DNA of 64,000 nucleotides, from positions 248,001 to 312,000 of the forward strand of contig JAUIRK010000099.1 in the NCBI GenBank assembly GCA_030549495.1, in the 5' to 3' direction. The notes under the pieces are model-generated. The model searched no databases, was not told the DNA's origin, and saw nothing but the letters and a program-made list of their open reading frames with translations. The stretch comes from Nectonema munidae. Its lineage: Eukaryota > Nematomorpha > Nectonematoida > Nectonematidae. This document shows positions 24,501 to 33,789 of the stretch, piece by piece. Each line of letters begins with the position of its first letter. The first letter of the stretch is position 1. Both the position numbers and the translations under genes were made by a program.

Positions 24501-27500
24501 AACGAAATCCTTCATAATCCTTACTCAGAAAATCCTTTTTTTCTGATGCCATCGACTTTAAATCCGATAATTACAGTAATTTGTCTTAATAAAATTAATT
24601 GTATAAAAAATATTAAACATAGTTTAATAATAATACCAATTATATATGATTCTTTATTTTTTTAAATCGTTTCATTTTATTAAATAAGCAGTTATAATAA
24701 AAAGACCATTTCTATAGTGTAAAATTAATTCGAATTTTTAGATTAAAAGTATAAAAATGTTTGACTGTAGTATAATTCAAAACTAAATCATTCAATTTAA
24801 ACTCCCAAACCTAAATTTCTTCATTATTTTTTTTTGAAAAAAATTTGGAATTTCTTAAGCCCCCAGAAATTTCCACATTGCTTGACCTCTTGGTTGTTTT
24901 TTGTACGTGCGCTTTTTCTTAGAGAAGTCTTGTGGAATTTTACGCAGTATATTTGGATAGGTGATGGTGAATTATGCCAAGTGACTGACTAACAAATAAT
25001 AAATGAAATGCTTCCGCGTATAACATTTTTAAGGTTAAGGGAGACTGTGAGCACTAATATAATAAAGTGAAAAAAGCTGCTTCTTTTCCAATAACCAATC
25101 AAACCATTTCTTTTGCACAAGGTAGAATCAATTCTTCAGCAATTGTGTTAAAAATGAAGGTTAACATATAACACCAACAAGGGTATTCATATTTTAAACA
25201 AAAAATGAAAACAATAGGAAAAATTACTGCATTTTGTGATTTAAGATTTATAAACGAATGCAAAAATGGGAAGCGAATGCAAAAATTTCCTGCCAAAAAA
25301 TGCTAAATTTTTTCGTAAAAATACGAGAACACGGCTTTTTATAGCACAACCATAAAAGATTATTTTATGAGTTGGTAATTTTTATGAAATTTATAATCTT
25401 TATTGTTAATAGTTGTAAACACAAAAATTCAATATATAAAAAATAACTACTTACTAACCAAAATAATATTTATAATTTGAAAAACTAGTAAGCATTAGCT
25501 TCCATATTAATATGACTGACATAAAATGTGAATAAAATTTTTTTCCAATTAAAATATACATTTTTCAAAAATATTGTAACTAATAAAAAGCATATATAAA
25601 CATTCAAAACATGAAACCTTAAAAAAGGGAAGAAAATATTTATTTAAAAAAGCTCTAAATATATATATTTATATTGATTTGGAAAATAGAAGTATATTAA
25701 AGGAGATTTAGCATAAGTAGTTTGAGGTAGAATTTCCATGGACCCCCGGTTGGGAACCGCTGATCTAAGGGCTAACAAAAACAACAACAACAATTCCTGT
25801 AAATTGACATTGACTACACATCACATTGGCAACACAACATATATAACACAAACATTCTAAAGATGGCCACTGATCGAAGATCTCAACTCAAGCCCAGCAT
25901 CTCAACCACTCTGCAACAGCTCTCGCTACTACAACGCACTCCAAGACATGCGGAGATAACGCCAAAGAGCTTCCAATCCTAGCTCAGAGTTGGTGTCTCG
26001 CATCTTTTGGAGATCCACGATTGTCATCAATAAATTTTGTTACAATAGTTCTTTTAGAAGGGGACTTGCACATTCTGCAATTGGCTCATTTATGTAAATT
26101 TTTAGGACATTATTTAAACACACGAACTTGAAACAAGCGAATAAACCCCATGAAAAGTTTGGGCAAAATAGAAATATACGCTTCTGTAGATGTGTAATAA
26201 TTTCTTGAACTTCCCTCTTTTCCAAACCTTCATACGTTTGGGTTGATTGTGTTTGGTAGTCGGTGGATGTGCTTTGGAAAATTTATCCCATTTTTCTCTG
26301 CCTTTAACGAATTGTTGGCCACATTCACCCGTCGATATGTTAAATGAACCTTGATCCTGCCTCCAGCCCCACTCAAGTTTTCAAAATCATTCTGCTTAGC
26401 TAGTCCTACTGGACCATTCCATAGGTTCAATTGGGTCTTACTTAGAGGACTTGTATAGAGGTAAAGTGTGTGGCGTTTGTGTAGTAGACATTCAGGTGTA
26501 GGGCAAGTATCGAGTGAGGTTTTGTTTGTACGAGTTGAGTTTGCTAGAGTTCATGTGATGTGTGGCTAATTCACTGTCATTGCGCGTCGCTTGAGCCAGA
26601 GCACTCAACTAGCACCACTCGCCTGTTTCCGGAAGTTCTCTGGATACGAGTCTCATCCTTCTCTTATTTCTTCTATTGTAAGATGATGGCGCTGAAGAGT
26701 TTCCTGTTGAAGTGATGAAGGCTGAAGATATAGTGGACAATAATGCTGCTGGAGATGCCTTTGTCGGCGGTACCATCATTTAGCTTCTTTATATATACTT
26801 TATCTTAAACGAATCTGTGATCTTTGCTTCTTAAGTCTTTTCATAGGAACGATATTTTCCTTAAAAACGAAAGTTATGAGCTATTTTTAGTCTTTTTTCA
26901 AAAACCTACTTCGTGTTTGAAAAAGAAAATATATTTGACGTAATGATATATGCCAAGCATGTTTATCCGCGTGGTGGGTTTCCTAACGGCATATACACTA
27001 AAATCTCTTGTTTCCAAGCTGGATGAATCGAATTTTCGCTATCTCTAAGTAAATTATATGTGCCAGTACAGTTACCATTCTTTGGAACCAACTACCAAGT
27101 TCAAGTTCAAATCAAAATTCTTTTGATTTTTCAGCGTCTAACGAAGTCACAGTAGAATCTAATGTTCCCTCTAAGTCTGACCGCTAAGCTCGTCATTTGA
27201 AAGATACTGCATGATTCACCCTCGGAAGCAATTTAATGTGATTATTTGTTTTGTATTCTTCTAAAAACTATATCATTGAGATATTTACGCCCGGTATCGC
27301 GCAACAATATTTTACGCTTTGACATTCAAAAATCGTTAAGAAATATTCTAAGAATTGAGGGCCTTTTCGTAAAAGATTTTTGCTTGTACTTTCAGGTTTC
27401 CTCTCTCAATACATCCAGAACGCGCCGATTCCAAAGTGCGTCCGTGTTGGCTGCAAGACCGCCCGTGCCATTCTCAAGGAAAACGGGGCGTCTCTTCCAC

Positions 27501-27526
27501 ACTCAAAAGAAGGCATCCTGGATTGA
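15583..27526 (+). CDS. ADK: Adenosine kinase, complete six-exon gene
   Basis: Phosphorylates adenosine to AMP with ATP (purine salvage; PfkB/ribokinase family). Exons 15583-15602, 15928-16106, 16719-17030, 17730-18080, 26683-26769, 27396-27526; all GT..AG, phases agree, total 1080 nt = 359 aa plus stop, close to the ~345-360 aa of animal ADK. The first exon encodes MAFLVK and joins EGLLLGLGNPLLDM (family xEGxLxGxGNPLLDI). Then AGGATQNAIR (family AGGSTQNSI), TGTCAVIA, GRSLVANLAAANLF, a QKADFFYISGFFL strand, LLFCNEQEAA, LVVITQG, DNNAAGDAFVGG (ATP anion hole and catalytic Asp) and GFLSQYIQNAPIPKCVRVGC. The anion-hole motif reads N-A-A-G-D instead of the usual N-G-A-G-D. Exon 4 is strikingly GC-rich in an AT-rich locus. 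Intron 4 (8602 bp) carries LINE and hAT copies. Confidence 0.95.
18650..19460 (+). pseudogene. Jockey-type LINE, C-terminal remnant
   Basis: About 18967-19455 is open and encodes LSTLKHNKLINIPPPKIDTE, HTFAQLRTNKSPLLREYLHK and a zinc-knuckle-like CPVCNQHPHNTHHLFNCPHI, the C-terminal Cx2Cx8HxxxxC end of jockey-like LINE ORF2 proteins. The DNA upstream to about 18650 has the same A/C-rich coding-strand bias but is full of stops. It lies in intron 4 of adenosine kinase. The fragment at 57660-58630 (minus) is an RT segment of what looks like the same clade. Confidence 0.75.
19657..21350 (-). mobile_element. hAT (ZBED5-type) element, decayed transposase
   Basis: The left edge has GTTCCCAACC and the right edge ends GGAACCACTG, both versions of the hAT terminus CAGTGGTTCCCAACC. 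On the minus strand, 20865-20650 encodes MHCFIHREALASKSLPHGL and NYVKISALSTRLFHQLCHDM, then 20516-20085 encodes SYPKISDLAVRVLLPFASTY, LCESGFSALLVIKTKSRNKL and LRYVI: the conserved hAT C-terminal dimerisation block of ZBED5/GTF2IRD2-like transposases. The BED finger and catalytic N-terminal half are missing and frames shift. The right 440 bp are repeated at 25150-25762 and 47667-48135; relative to those, this copy lacks about 200 bp near 21229. Inserted in adenosine kinase intron 4. Confidence 0.8.
21351..24165. other. Adenosine kinase intron 4 DNA, nothing recognised
   Basis: AT-rich intron sequence with no recognised transposon protein or RNA. An 83-codon frame at 23215-23463 (+) has no family resemblance and is not called. 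Confidence 0.45.
24170..24410 (-). pseudogene. LINE (RTE-like) ORF2 C-terminal fragment
   Basis: The minus strand reads MVWPCTKNERREHRSKRGRP, then CKRWKDALLEKIHSLGLEQDDAEDR (shown here only in part by family: GRPxKRWxDxL...A.DRxxWR) and GKWRLKIMATDPQLG. This is the well-known C-terminal end of RTE/endonuclease-RT LINE proteins. The 5' part is absent, as expected for a 5'-truncated LINE. Located in adenosine kinase intron 4. Confidence 0.75.
25075..25762 (-). mobile_element. hAT (ZBED5-type) second copy, 5' part
   Basis: The right end GGTTGGGAACCGCTG is a hAT terminus. Positions 25150-25478 repeat 20915-21235 almost base for base (for example AATGAAGGTTAACATATAAC). On the minus strand, 25150-25085 reads NTIAEELILPCAKEMV, matching the 'HTIGEELIxPAxKEMV' segment of ZBED5-type transposases, fused to the non-coding 5' part. 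Lower coordinates are lost. It lies 4 kb from its sister copy, in direct orientation, inside the same adenosine kinase intron. Confidence 0.75.
25763..26680. other. End of adenosine kinase intron 4
   Basis: Includes an A/C-rich stretch (25780-25870) and G+C-richer DNA at 26440-26650, but no transposon protein or exon that keeps the adenosine kinase frame other than 26683-26769. Confidence 0.4.
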
Positions 27527-27609
27527 AGTCCGGGCGTTCACTAACTTTGTTTTTTATTTCGAATTTGGTGCTTTAAAAACTGAAATCCTTCCTTTATAAA
27601 GAACACGAC

Positions 27610-27615
27610 AATAAA
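27610..27615 (+). promoter_or_regulatory. Poly(A) signal of adenosine kinase
   Basis: AATAAA 84 bp after the TGA stop, the first such hexamer downstream. Confidence 0.7.
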
Positions 27616-27788
27616 GAGTATTGAGTGTCTTGCGTTCTTTGTTGACTTTACGGCGTTGCCTTGCTGGCGTGTTGTGGACTCGTGTATGCAGGACATAGTT
27701 ATATCGATTAGCCGTGAAATTCGTACTTCATTTAAACGCGTTTACCTGGGCTCGCCTTAATAATTCTTGGGCCCCGCAAAAATACAAC

Positions 27789-27811
27789 ATGGCCCATGTT
27801 TTCAACTTCTC
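27789..27811 (+). CDS. Candidate isolated first coding exon (MAHVFNFS)
   Basis: A start codon in a good context (ACAACATGG) opens MAHVFNF plus two bases of the next codon and meets a consensus donor, GTAAGT, at 27812. It lies 180 bp after the adenosine kinase poly(A) signal in a CpG-richer stretch (27620-27860), as a promoter would. MAxxFNFS resembles the start of phosphoserine aminotransferase (SerC: MAQIFNFSSGPAMLP), but eight residues cannot establish this and no further exon of that enzyme was found downstream. Confidence 0.25.
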
Positions 27812-28249
27812 GTAAGTGCATTTTTGCGCGTATATGTCTATCAGCGTACTTTTTTGCATGCATCGGCGAGTATACACATGTTTCTTATCCTTGACTTTTT
27901 TATAAATTGAATGTTTGTTATTATTTATTCACCTTATTCGAGGTGGGATTCATGAAAACTTATTAATTATTGTATCATTTATCTTCTAGCCATTCTCAAT
28001 GCAAGTTTCTTTACATTGAAAAAAAGTTTCTAGAAATCAATAATAGGAAAACTCAAGTTTTCACGTTTTTATTATTTGAACGAATTATTATTGATTTCCT
28101 ATATCACGGTGTTTAATTTTTTACATTTTTATTCCATTTTGTAATTTACATTGAAAATAAATCCTTATAACAGGTTAAAAAATAAGGATTTCAGCTTTAA
28201 AAATCTAACTTACGAGTATAATATTTTTATTAAATATTATTAGGAGGCA

Positions 28250-29145
28250 GTATTGTGACCGATTCTGTTTATAATCAGAATCATTTTTAAGACTCTAAAA
28301 TGAAAATCAGTTTCCCTTAGTAATTTTATTTTCTTTGAACATTTTAATCCGCAGTGCAGTCAATCTATCGTAGCTTATCGCACTTCTGTAATTCTAGATT
28401 AGATAAAAAGTTAATCCTTGATGATGGGGAATCGTGAGAATCATGTTTTTTATCGGAATCGCTTCTGAAAATATCATTAGTACCTTCAAATACCTCAGTC
28501 AATATTATTTTATTCTTAAGAATATTTAAAAAAGTTCAATTTTAAGCGTATTTAAAAATTTTAATTTGTAAGGAGGTTGCGTTACCAAAGTATTGTGATG
28601 TGTGTTTTACGCAGTTTAGAGTCAAAACTTTGGCTACATATGTTGCCAACTAATTTGCTGTTTATAAAACATACACCTTCCATTTTGCTGCTATGCTAGA
28701 CCCTGGTGTGTAGATTCGTTAAAAACTAAGAGCTGAGCTCCAGAATACCTTTCCTATCGAGGCAACATATTTAGATGACTATCTGCCTATAGAGTAGAAA
28801 CCATATATAGGAAAAGTTTTTTTCATTCCTAGAGCCAGAAGTGTAGTACACCTTCCATTTACTGTTTCACAGCTACAACGAACAACTATATGCATATTTC
28901 AGCGAATCATGTAACCTAGTAACTTACTAGAAACTAAAGCAATCCATCTTTCGACAGCTTTTTTTGAGCTAAACTTACCTGTAAATATCTACAAATATGT
29001 TTCTTACTAATCATAATCAGAATTAGAATGGTATTTTAAGAATCAAAATTAGAATTTTAGAAATGAAAAAATCAGAATGAGAATTAAAGTTGTAATTAAA
29101 AAGTTCAGAGAATCAGAATCATTATTTAAAATCGACCCAACCCTG
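28250..29145. repeat. Dispersed repeat family copy 2 (GAATCAGAATC-ended)
   Basis: Begins GTGACCGATTCTGTTTATAA and ends AGAATCAGAATCATTATTTA followed by AAATCGACCC; the ends are loosely inverted. The interior shares long stretches with 6740-7395 (for example CTAGAAACTAAAGCAATCCA). No ORF is seen. A non-autonomous DNA transposon is the likely class. Confidence 0.6.
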
Positions 29146-30289
29146 TTAGAAGCATAGTTATAAAGGGCAAAGACAAAAAATTTAAAAAATATAGAAGAAG
29201 AATATTTTTTTAACATCATGCGAGAAACAACACATTTTTTTATTTTAATATTTACCTAATTTTTTCAATGATATAAAATTGTTAAAAAGTCAATAAATAT
29301 TTGCACACAGAAAACTTGTTTTTAAGTATTTTTTTAATTCAAATTTAAAAATAAGCTTGGTTTTACCAATTTGCCACTCTTCGAACAATCAGTTTTGTTG
29401 ACTATCAGAGATATTTAGGTTGCTTATTAGAGATCTATATATATGATGTTCCTTACCGGGCGGCAGAGGGAAGGGGGCTAATTCTTCATACTCTGTATTA
29501 AAAAATAAAGCAGGAGGGGTAAAAATCACGACAGGTGGAGGGAGTTCAAAAATATAAAAATTTTGGGGGATGTCATTTAGATCCCATTATATTATATTTT
29601 TGAATTGTTTTCACCATGTATACCGTAAATGTTAATTTATTTTTTACTCCCATAACTTAATATTATTTTTTCTTTCGTTATGCAGTGACATGTATTCCTG
29701 TTTTTTCATCTGTAGAGGGGCGTGTATATTCTGCCCAAACTTGTGTAAAATGAAAATGTCGGGCAAAAACGGCTAAACTTGATAAACTTTTGCTGTTCGT
29801 TTTTTGTCTAAATCTAATCTTGATGCTACTTCCGAACTTTGGCGGCCTGCTAGAAACCGAAAAAATTGTGTTACAGCAACATCTTCAAAGCAAACAATAC
29901 ACCAAAAACGTATTTGTCTAATGCGTTTCAAGACAGTGCTGGGAAAAGATGTCAATTCTATCTGTAGAAGATAAAATTGATTGTATTAAAGATGATGGTG
30001 ATGACTGCAAAAACTTTAAACATGACAAAAAGAAGATTATTTGTCTTAAAGCTGGCAACCCAATTGAGAAAGTGAAATATACTTATGAAATTCAAAAACC
30101 AATAACATACTTTTCTTCAATATATTTTTATTTCATACATAGAATATCTGATATAACACACATTTATTTAGTCTTAAAAAAATTGTTTGTCAAAAACCTT
30201 TATTATTTGCATTATAAACCAGAAATTTATTTTTTCATATAACTTGTTTGTGGAATTTTCGGGTGATATGATGATATAAAAATTTAATT
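29146..30289. other. Intergenic DNA, no gene seen
   Basis: AT-rich with a purine-rich stretch at about 29455-29560 (GGGCGGCAGAGGGAAGGGGG). No coding feature recognised. Confidence 0.5.
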
Positions 30290-30293
30290 AAAA
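30290..30293 (-). terminator. Pol III terminator of tRNA-Ala
   Basis: TTTT on the minus strand, one base after the discriminator base. Confidence 0.7.
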
Positions 30294-30294
30294 T

Positions 30295-30367
30295 TGGAGG
30301 ATACGGGCATCGATCCCGTTACCTCCCGCATGCTAAGCGGGCGCTCTACCATCTGAGCTAATCCCCC
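30295..30367 (-). tRNA. tRNA-Ala (anticodon AGC)
   Basis: The 73-nt minus-strand sequence starts GGGGGATTAGCTCAGATGG and ends ATCCTCCA. All arms pair: acceptor GGGGGAT/ATCCTCC, D arm with A box TAGCTCAGATGG, anticodon arm CCCGC-TTAGCAT-GCGGG with anticodon AGC, and T arm ACGGG/CCCGT with B box GGGATCGATGCCC, the loop form seen in invertebrate tRNA-Ala. The G3-U70 wobble pair, the main alanine identity element, and discriminator A73 are present. CCA is not encoded and there is no intron, as usual for this gene. It looks functional. Confidence 0.97.
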
Positions 30368-30468
30368 ATTATTGAACTTTTATAATTTTTTATTATAAAT
30401 ATTTTAAAAATAAAATGGGGCGTGACAAAAAACTTGCTGAATAAATGAAACTAGTGAACAGAGTTTGT

Positions 30469-30530
30469 CTTATTACCAGGCCCGTAGCCAGCGAGGGCAG
30501 GAGGGGCTAAGCCCCCCTCCTAACCTAATA
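30469..30530. repeat. Transposon-terminus-like GC-rich hairpin
   Basis: CCAGGCCCGTAGCCAGCGAG then GGAGGGGCTAAGCCCCCCTCC forms a strong stem. 'GGCGTAGCCAGG...GGGGCxxxGCCCCC' ends are common at eukaryotic DNA transposon termini. No partner end was found. Confidence 0.35.
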
Positions 30531-30749
30531 TATTTCGATATCAATATATTTTTAGACTATATATAAAAATTTGGTACTTATTAGTTATCTCCCTACCACT
30601 TTAAAATTTTTTTCAGTAATTAACTAAAAAAAAATTTTTTCGCTTTTTATTAACTCTCATCAGAGTGCTTAATTTCCATTATAGAATCTGCTGAACACAA
30701 TCGTAACAAATTGAAAAAAGTGCTATTTTTTAATAGTTTATAAATAACA

Positions 30750-30930
30750 TATATTTCAACTATGCTGAATTCAGTGGTGATGTCCATTTTTTTTATTATC
30801 AAAATCAATCAAAGCTGTCAAAAAATTGTTTATACATGACAGCTCACCTCAAAAAGGAACTTTTCATTTAAATAATTACCTAGCATTTTTACAAGTATAT
30901 ACCATTTTCAACTATGCTGAATTCAGTAGT
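30750..30930. repeat. Satellite-like unit, locus 1 (two units)
   Basis: The block TATGCTGAATTCAGTGGTGA ... AAATCAATCAAAGCTGTC ... ATGACAGCTCA occurs at 30762 and its start again at 30912 (150 bp apart). The same unit is present about four times at 56810-57310. Confidence 0.65.
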
Positions 30931-31097
30931 GATAAAAGAATGAAAATTTCCATTAAAATTTACACATTCATTATTTTGATCTTTCGGCTAGCAAATTATT
31001 ATATGAATTCAAAACCTTTTGGAAATTAAGTTTGAATAAACGTGTGAACACTTTTATAGGCTTTTTTTAGTATTTATAGGAGCATGGAATAACTTGA

Positions 31098-31134
31098 TTG
31101 TAAGATACAGAGTAAAAAAGAGAGTATCTTACAA
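31098..31134. repeat. Perfect 11-bp inverted repeat
   Basis: TTGTAAGATAC at 31098-31108 and GTATCTTACAA at 31124-31134, with a 15-base purine-rich loop. It lies just outside the coding end of the minus-strand piggyBac. Function unknown. Confidence 0.6.
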
Positions 31135-31184
31135 CTCACTGAACTTTAATATGTTGAAAATACCTTAATTTCACCCGATTGTTT

Positions 31185-32280
31185 CTGTCTTTATTATATC
31201 TCTCATATTTTATAATAGAAGAAAAAGTAAAACTGACATTTTTATTACAAAAAATAAATTATGAACAATTTTCACATAATGAAAATTTATGCTCACTACG
31301 TATTTTTTACTACACTTTCCACACTCCCATCTCGTGGTTTTTCTACGTTCCTTTACATTGCATCTTCTTGTTTGTGAGCTGGCTCTTTGTTCCACATTAA
31401 CATACTTTTGATTGAAGGCCGCATTTGAGAATTTATTATATCTTTCTTCTCTTTTCAGCCAATGAATAAGTCAATTTTTTAGGAACTTTGGCCTTGAATC
31501 TTTATATCCATTTTGTTTCATAATTAAAAACGAGTTTAGAGTAGAAATATCCAAGATGTTTGATAAAAAATACTAACGGATATCTGTTAGTTTTCCTTAA
31601 ACAAGTGAAATTTTCGACTTTCTGGTTCATTAATCATTATATGAACTCCTCCTTTATACTTATTGTAATCAAGTATTATATCAGGTTTTTATCATATCGT
31701 TCTACACAAATCCTTTTTTGAGTATGAAAAGAGGACAGCAATATAACAGATTTGTTTTTTAGCTTTATAAGCACACAAAATAACTTTGTTTCCATGATTA
31801 TAGAGATATCTAGTATATCAAATAACTTTCTAGATTTTAAATTGTTGATACTTTTAGAAACATCCCTAGAATTTTGTCTTATTGTCCCTGTCATCGTAAG
31901 CCCGTATAATAAAAGTGTTTCACACAAATCAAACGAAACAAAAAATCTATCCAAATAAACATTTCTGTTGTTTTATAATAAGGCTCGCATAAAAATAAAC
32001 TTACTTTTTTTGCAATGCCCTTCTCACGTTCATTTCCTTCTTTTCCCAAGTAAATAAAAGATTTTAAAGCAAAGCGTTTTCAGCATCCAATAACCAAAAT
32101 ATTTTTGCACCATGCCTTGCGCGTTTTTGTGGCATGTAACTTCTTCCAGGAACATAAACACGATACGAGTAAAGCTGTTCGTCAATAGTTAGTTTTGGGC
32201 TTGGTGTATAATATTTAGTCAAATTTAAATCAAACAGATCATATACATTCCTTATAGCTCCATTAATTTTTGTGAGCAAT
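31185..32280 (-). pseudogene. piggyBac transposase, C-terminal two-thirds (minus copy)
   Basis: On the minus strand, 32279-32067 reads NLTKYYTPSPKLTIDEQLYS, then PGRSYMPQKRARHGAKIFW, the piggyBac block carrying the second catalytic Asp (TIDEQL). At 31954-31676 are ETLLLYGLTMTGTIRQNSRD and KNKSVILLSSFH, then KPDIILDYNKYKGGV (family 'PxxVxxYNxxMGGVD'). At about 31395-31250 is RRCNVKERRKTTRWECGKCS, the C-terminal Cys-rich finger. Segments are separated by breaks. Its 3' end may be the TTAACTCTCATCAGAGTG at 30650, which resembles the 35991 terminus. It meets the plus-strand copy head to head at about 32280. Confidence 0.75.
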
Positions 32281-32284
32281 TGTT

Positions 32285-33725
32285 GAATCTTTCATTGAGG
32301 AAGGCGATGAAGATGATATAATAAAAACTCTAAATCACATCTAAACTTCAACAAATGAAAATAATGCGACTTTAACATTTTGTGATGTTTTCTCAGCCGA
32401 TTTTTTCGAGCTAGAAAATAGTGATGAAACTGATTTAGAGAGTGAGCTAGCCAACAAATTATGTGATTCTTTAACTAAAAGTGATTTTATTTCTAAAGAT
32501 GGAAGAATTTGGGGTTTCTACAAAAGAAATAAACATGGAAGAGCTTCTAATCAAAACATTTTGAAAGAAGTACCATTTAGATTGAAGAAAAACTTATTTT
32601 TAGATAATGAAATGGAACGTTTTATGTTCTTTGGTGAAAATATAATAAATCAAAGTATAATATACACAAATTTGGTGCAAGAAGGAGATTTTCATCATTT
32701 AACAAAAAAATACCGACCAAAAAAAGAATGGCTATCCTTAGATGAAGTTGAATGTAAGGCGTTTCTTGGGCTTCTAATATTAGCTGGGGCTTACAAAGCT
32801 CAGTATCGTTCTAAAGAAGAGTTGTGTTCTCAAAAAGATCGAGACTTTGTTTCCCGAGCTACAATGACTCACAACATATTTATTGAAATTAAATCTTTTC
32901 TAAGATTTGACGATACTTACGGATTTGATATATCGGTTCTAAAACATTGAAAGAAAGTGATGAAATAATTACACAAAATAAATCTGAATCTTATGTGCTT
33001 AAATTAGTCCTACAATTTTTGCATTCAGGTCTAAATATATAACAGCGGATAACTATTTTAGTTCGAGCAATTTGGTAGACATTTCATTGAAAAACAAAAC
33101 ATCTTTTGTTGGTACCATTAGAAAAAATAAATATTTCTTCCCTCAATTGCATGTTCTTATAATCGTAAGAAAGGTGATTTTGAAAATAAAAAACTTTGTG
33201 TTCATTTTGCGAAAAAACAATAAACCTGTGATTCTTATTGATAGTTATAATAACTACATCGATGCGAAACGATATTATCAAAAAAAACAAAACCTCAAAC
33301 TCTTCTCTTCTACGACAAAACAAAAAGTGGTGTTGACGTTTTTGATAATAAAGTACGCGCTTTTTCATGTAGAAGAAAATGTACTTTTATTTGCAATGTG
33401 ATTGATATGGCTCGCATCAATCTCTTATTTATATGGAATAAAAGTAAACTTAAAAATATTTGGGATATCAAACCAACTTGTTGATTCTGAAATTAAAAGA
33501 AGGATGCTCAATAAAAAAGATTTGATCTATGCTTTCAAAGCTTGTGGTTATGTTTTTTAATAAGACAAAGATGAGGAAATTTGTCTACCTGTTTTGAAAA
33601 AACCCAAAAGATGCGAGGTTTGTAAAAAAGAGAGAAAATCAAAACACTTTGTTTTAAATGCCAAAAAATTCTATGTCTACAACATAGTGTTGAACTTTGT
33701 GAAAAATGTTTTATATAAATGTTGC
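32285..33725 (+). pseudogene. piggyBac transposase lacking the central core (plus copy)
   Basis: 32285-32948 encodes an acidic N-terminus, then SLDEVECKAFLGLLILAGAY, RSKEELCSQKDRDFVSRATM and SFLRFDD, the N-terminal piggyBac half. After 32960 the frame resumes at YITADNYFSSSNLVDISLKN and SFVGTIRKNK (33040-33120), and ends with CEVCKKERKSKHFVLN, the C-terminal finger (about 33618-33665). The DDD-bearing centre (first and second Asp) is missing, so the copy is an internal deletion. Its sequence differs clearly from the neighbouring minus-strand copy, indicating two elements rather than one with an inversion. Confidence 0.75.
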
Positions 33726-33789
33726 CTAAAATTTTTTTTATGATTTTTAATGTGGATAAATTTTACCCAGTGTGTACATTAATAAATAT

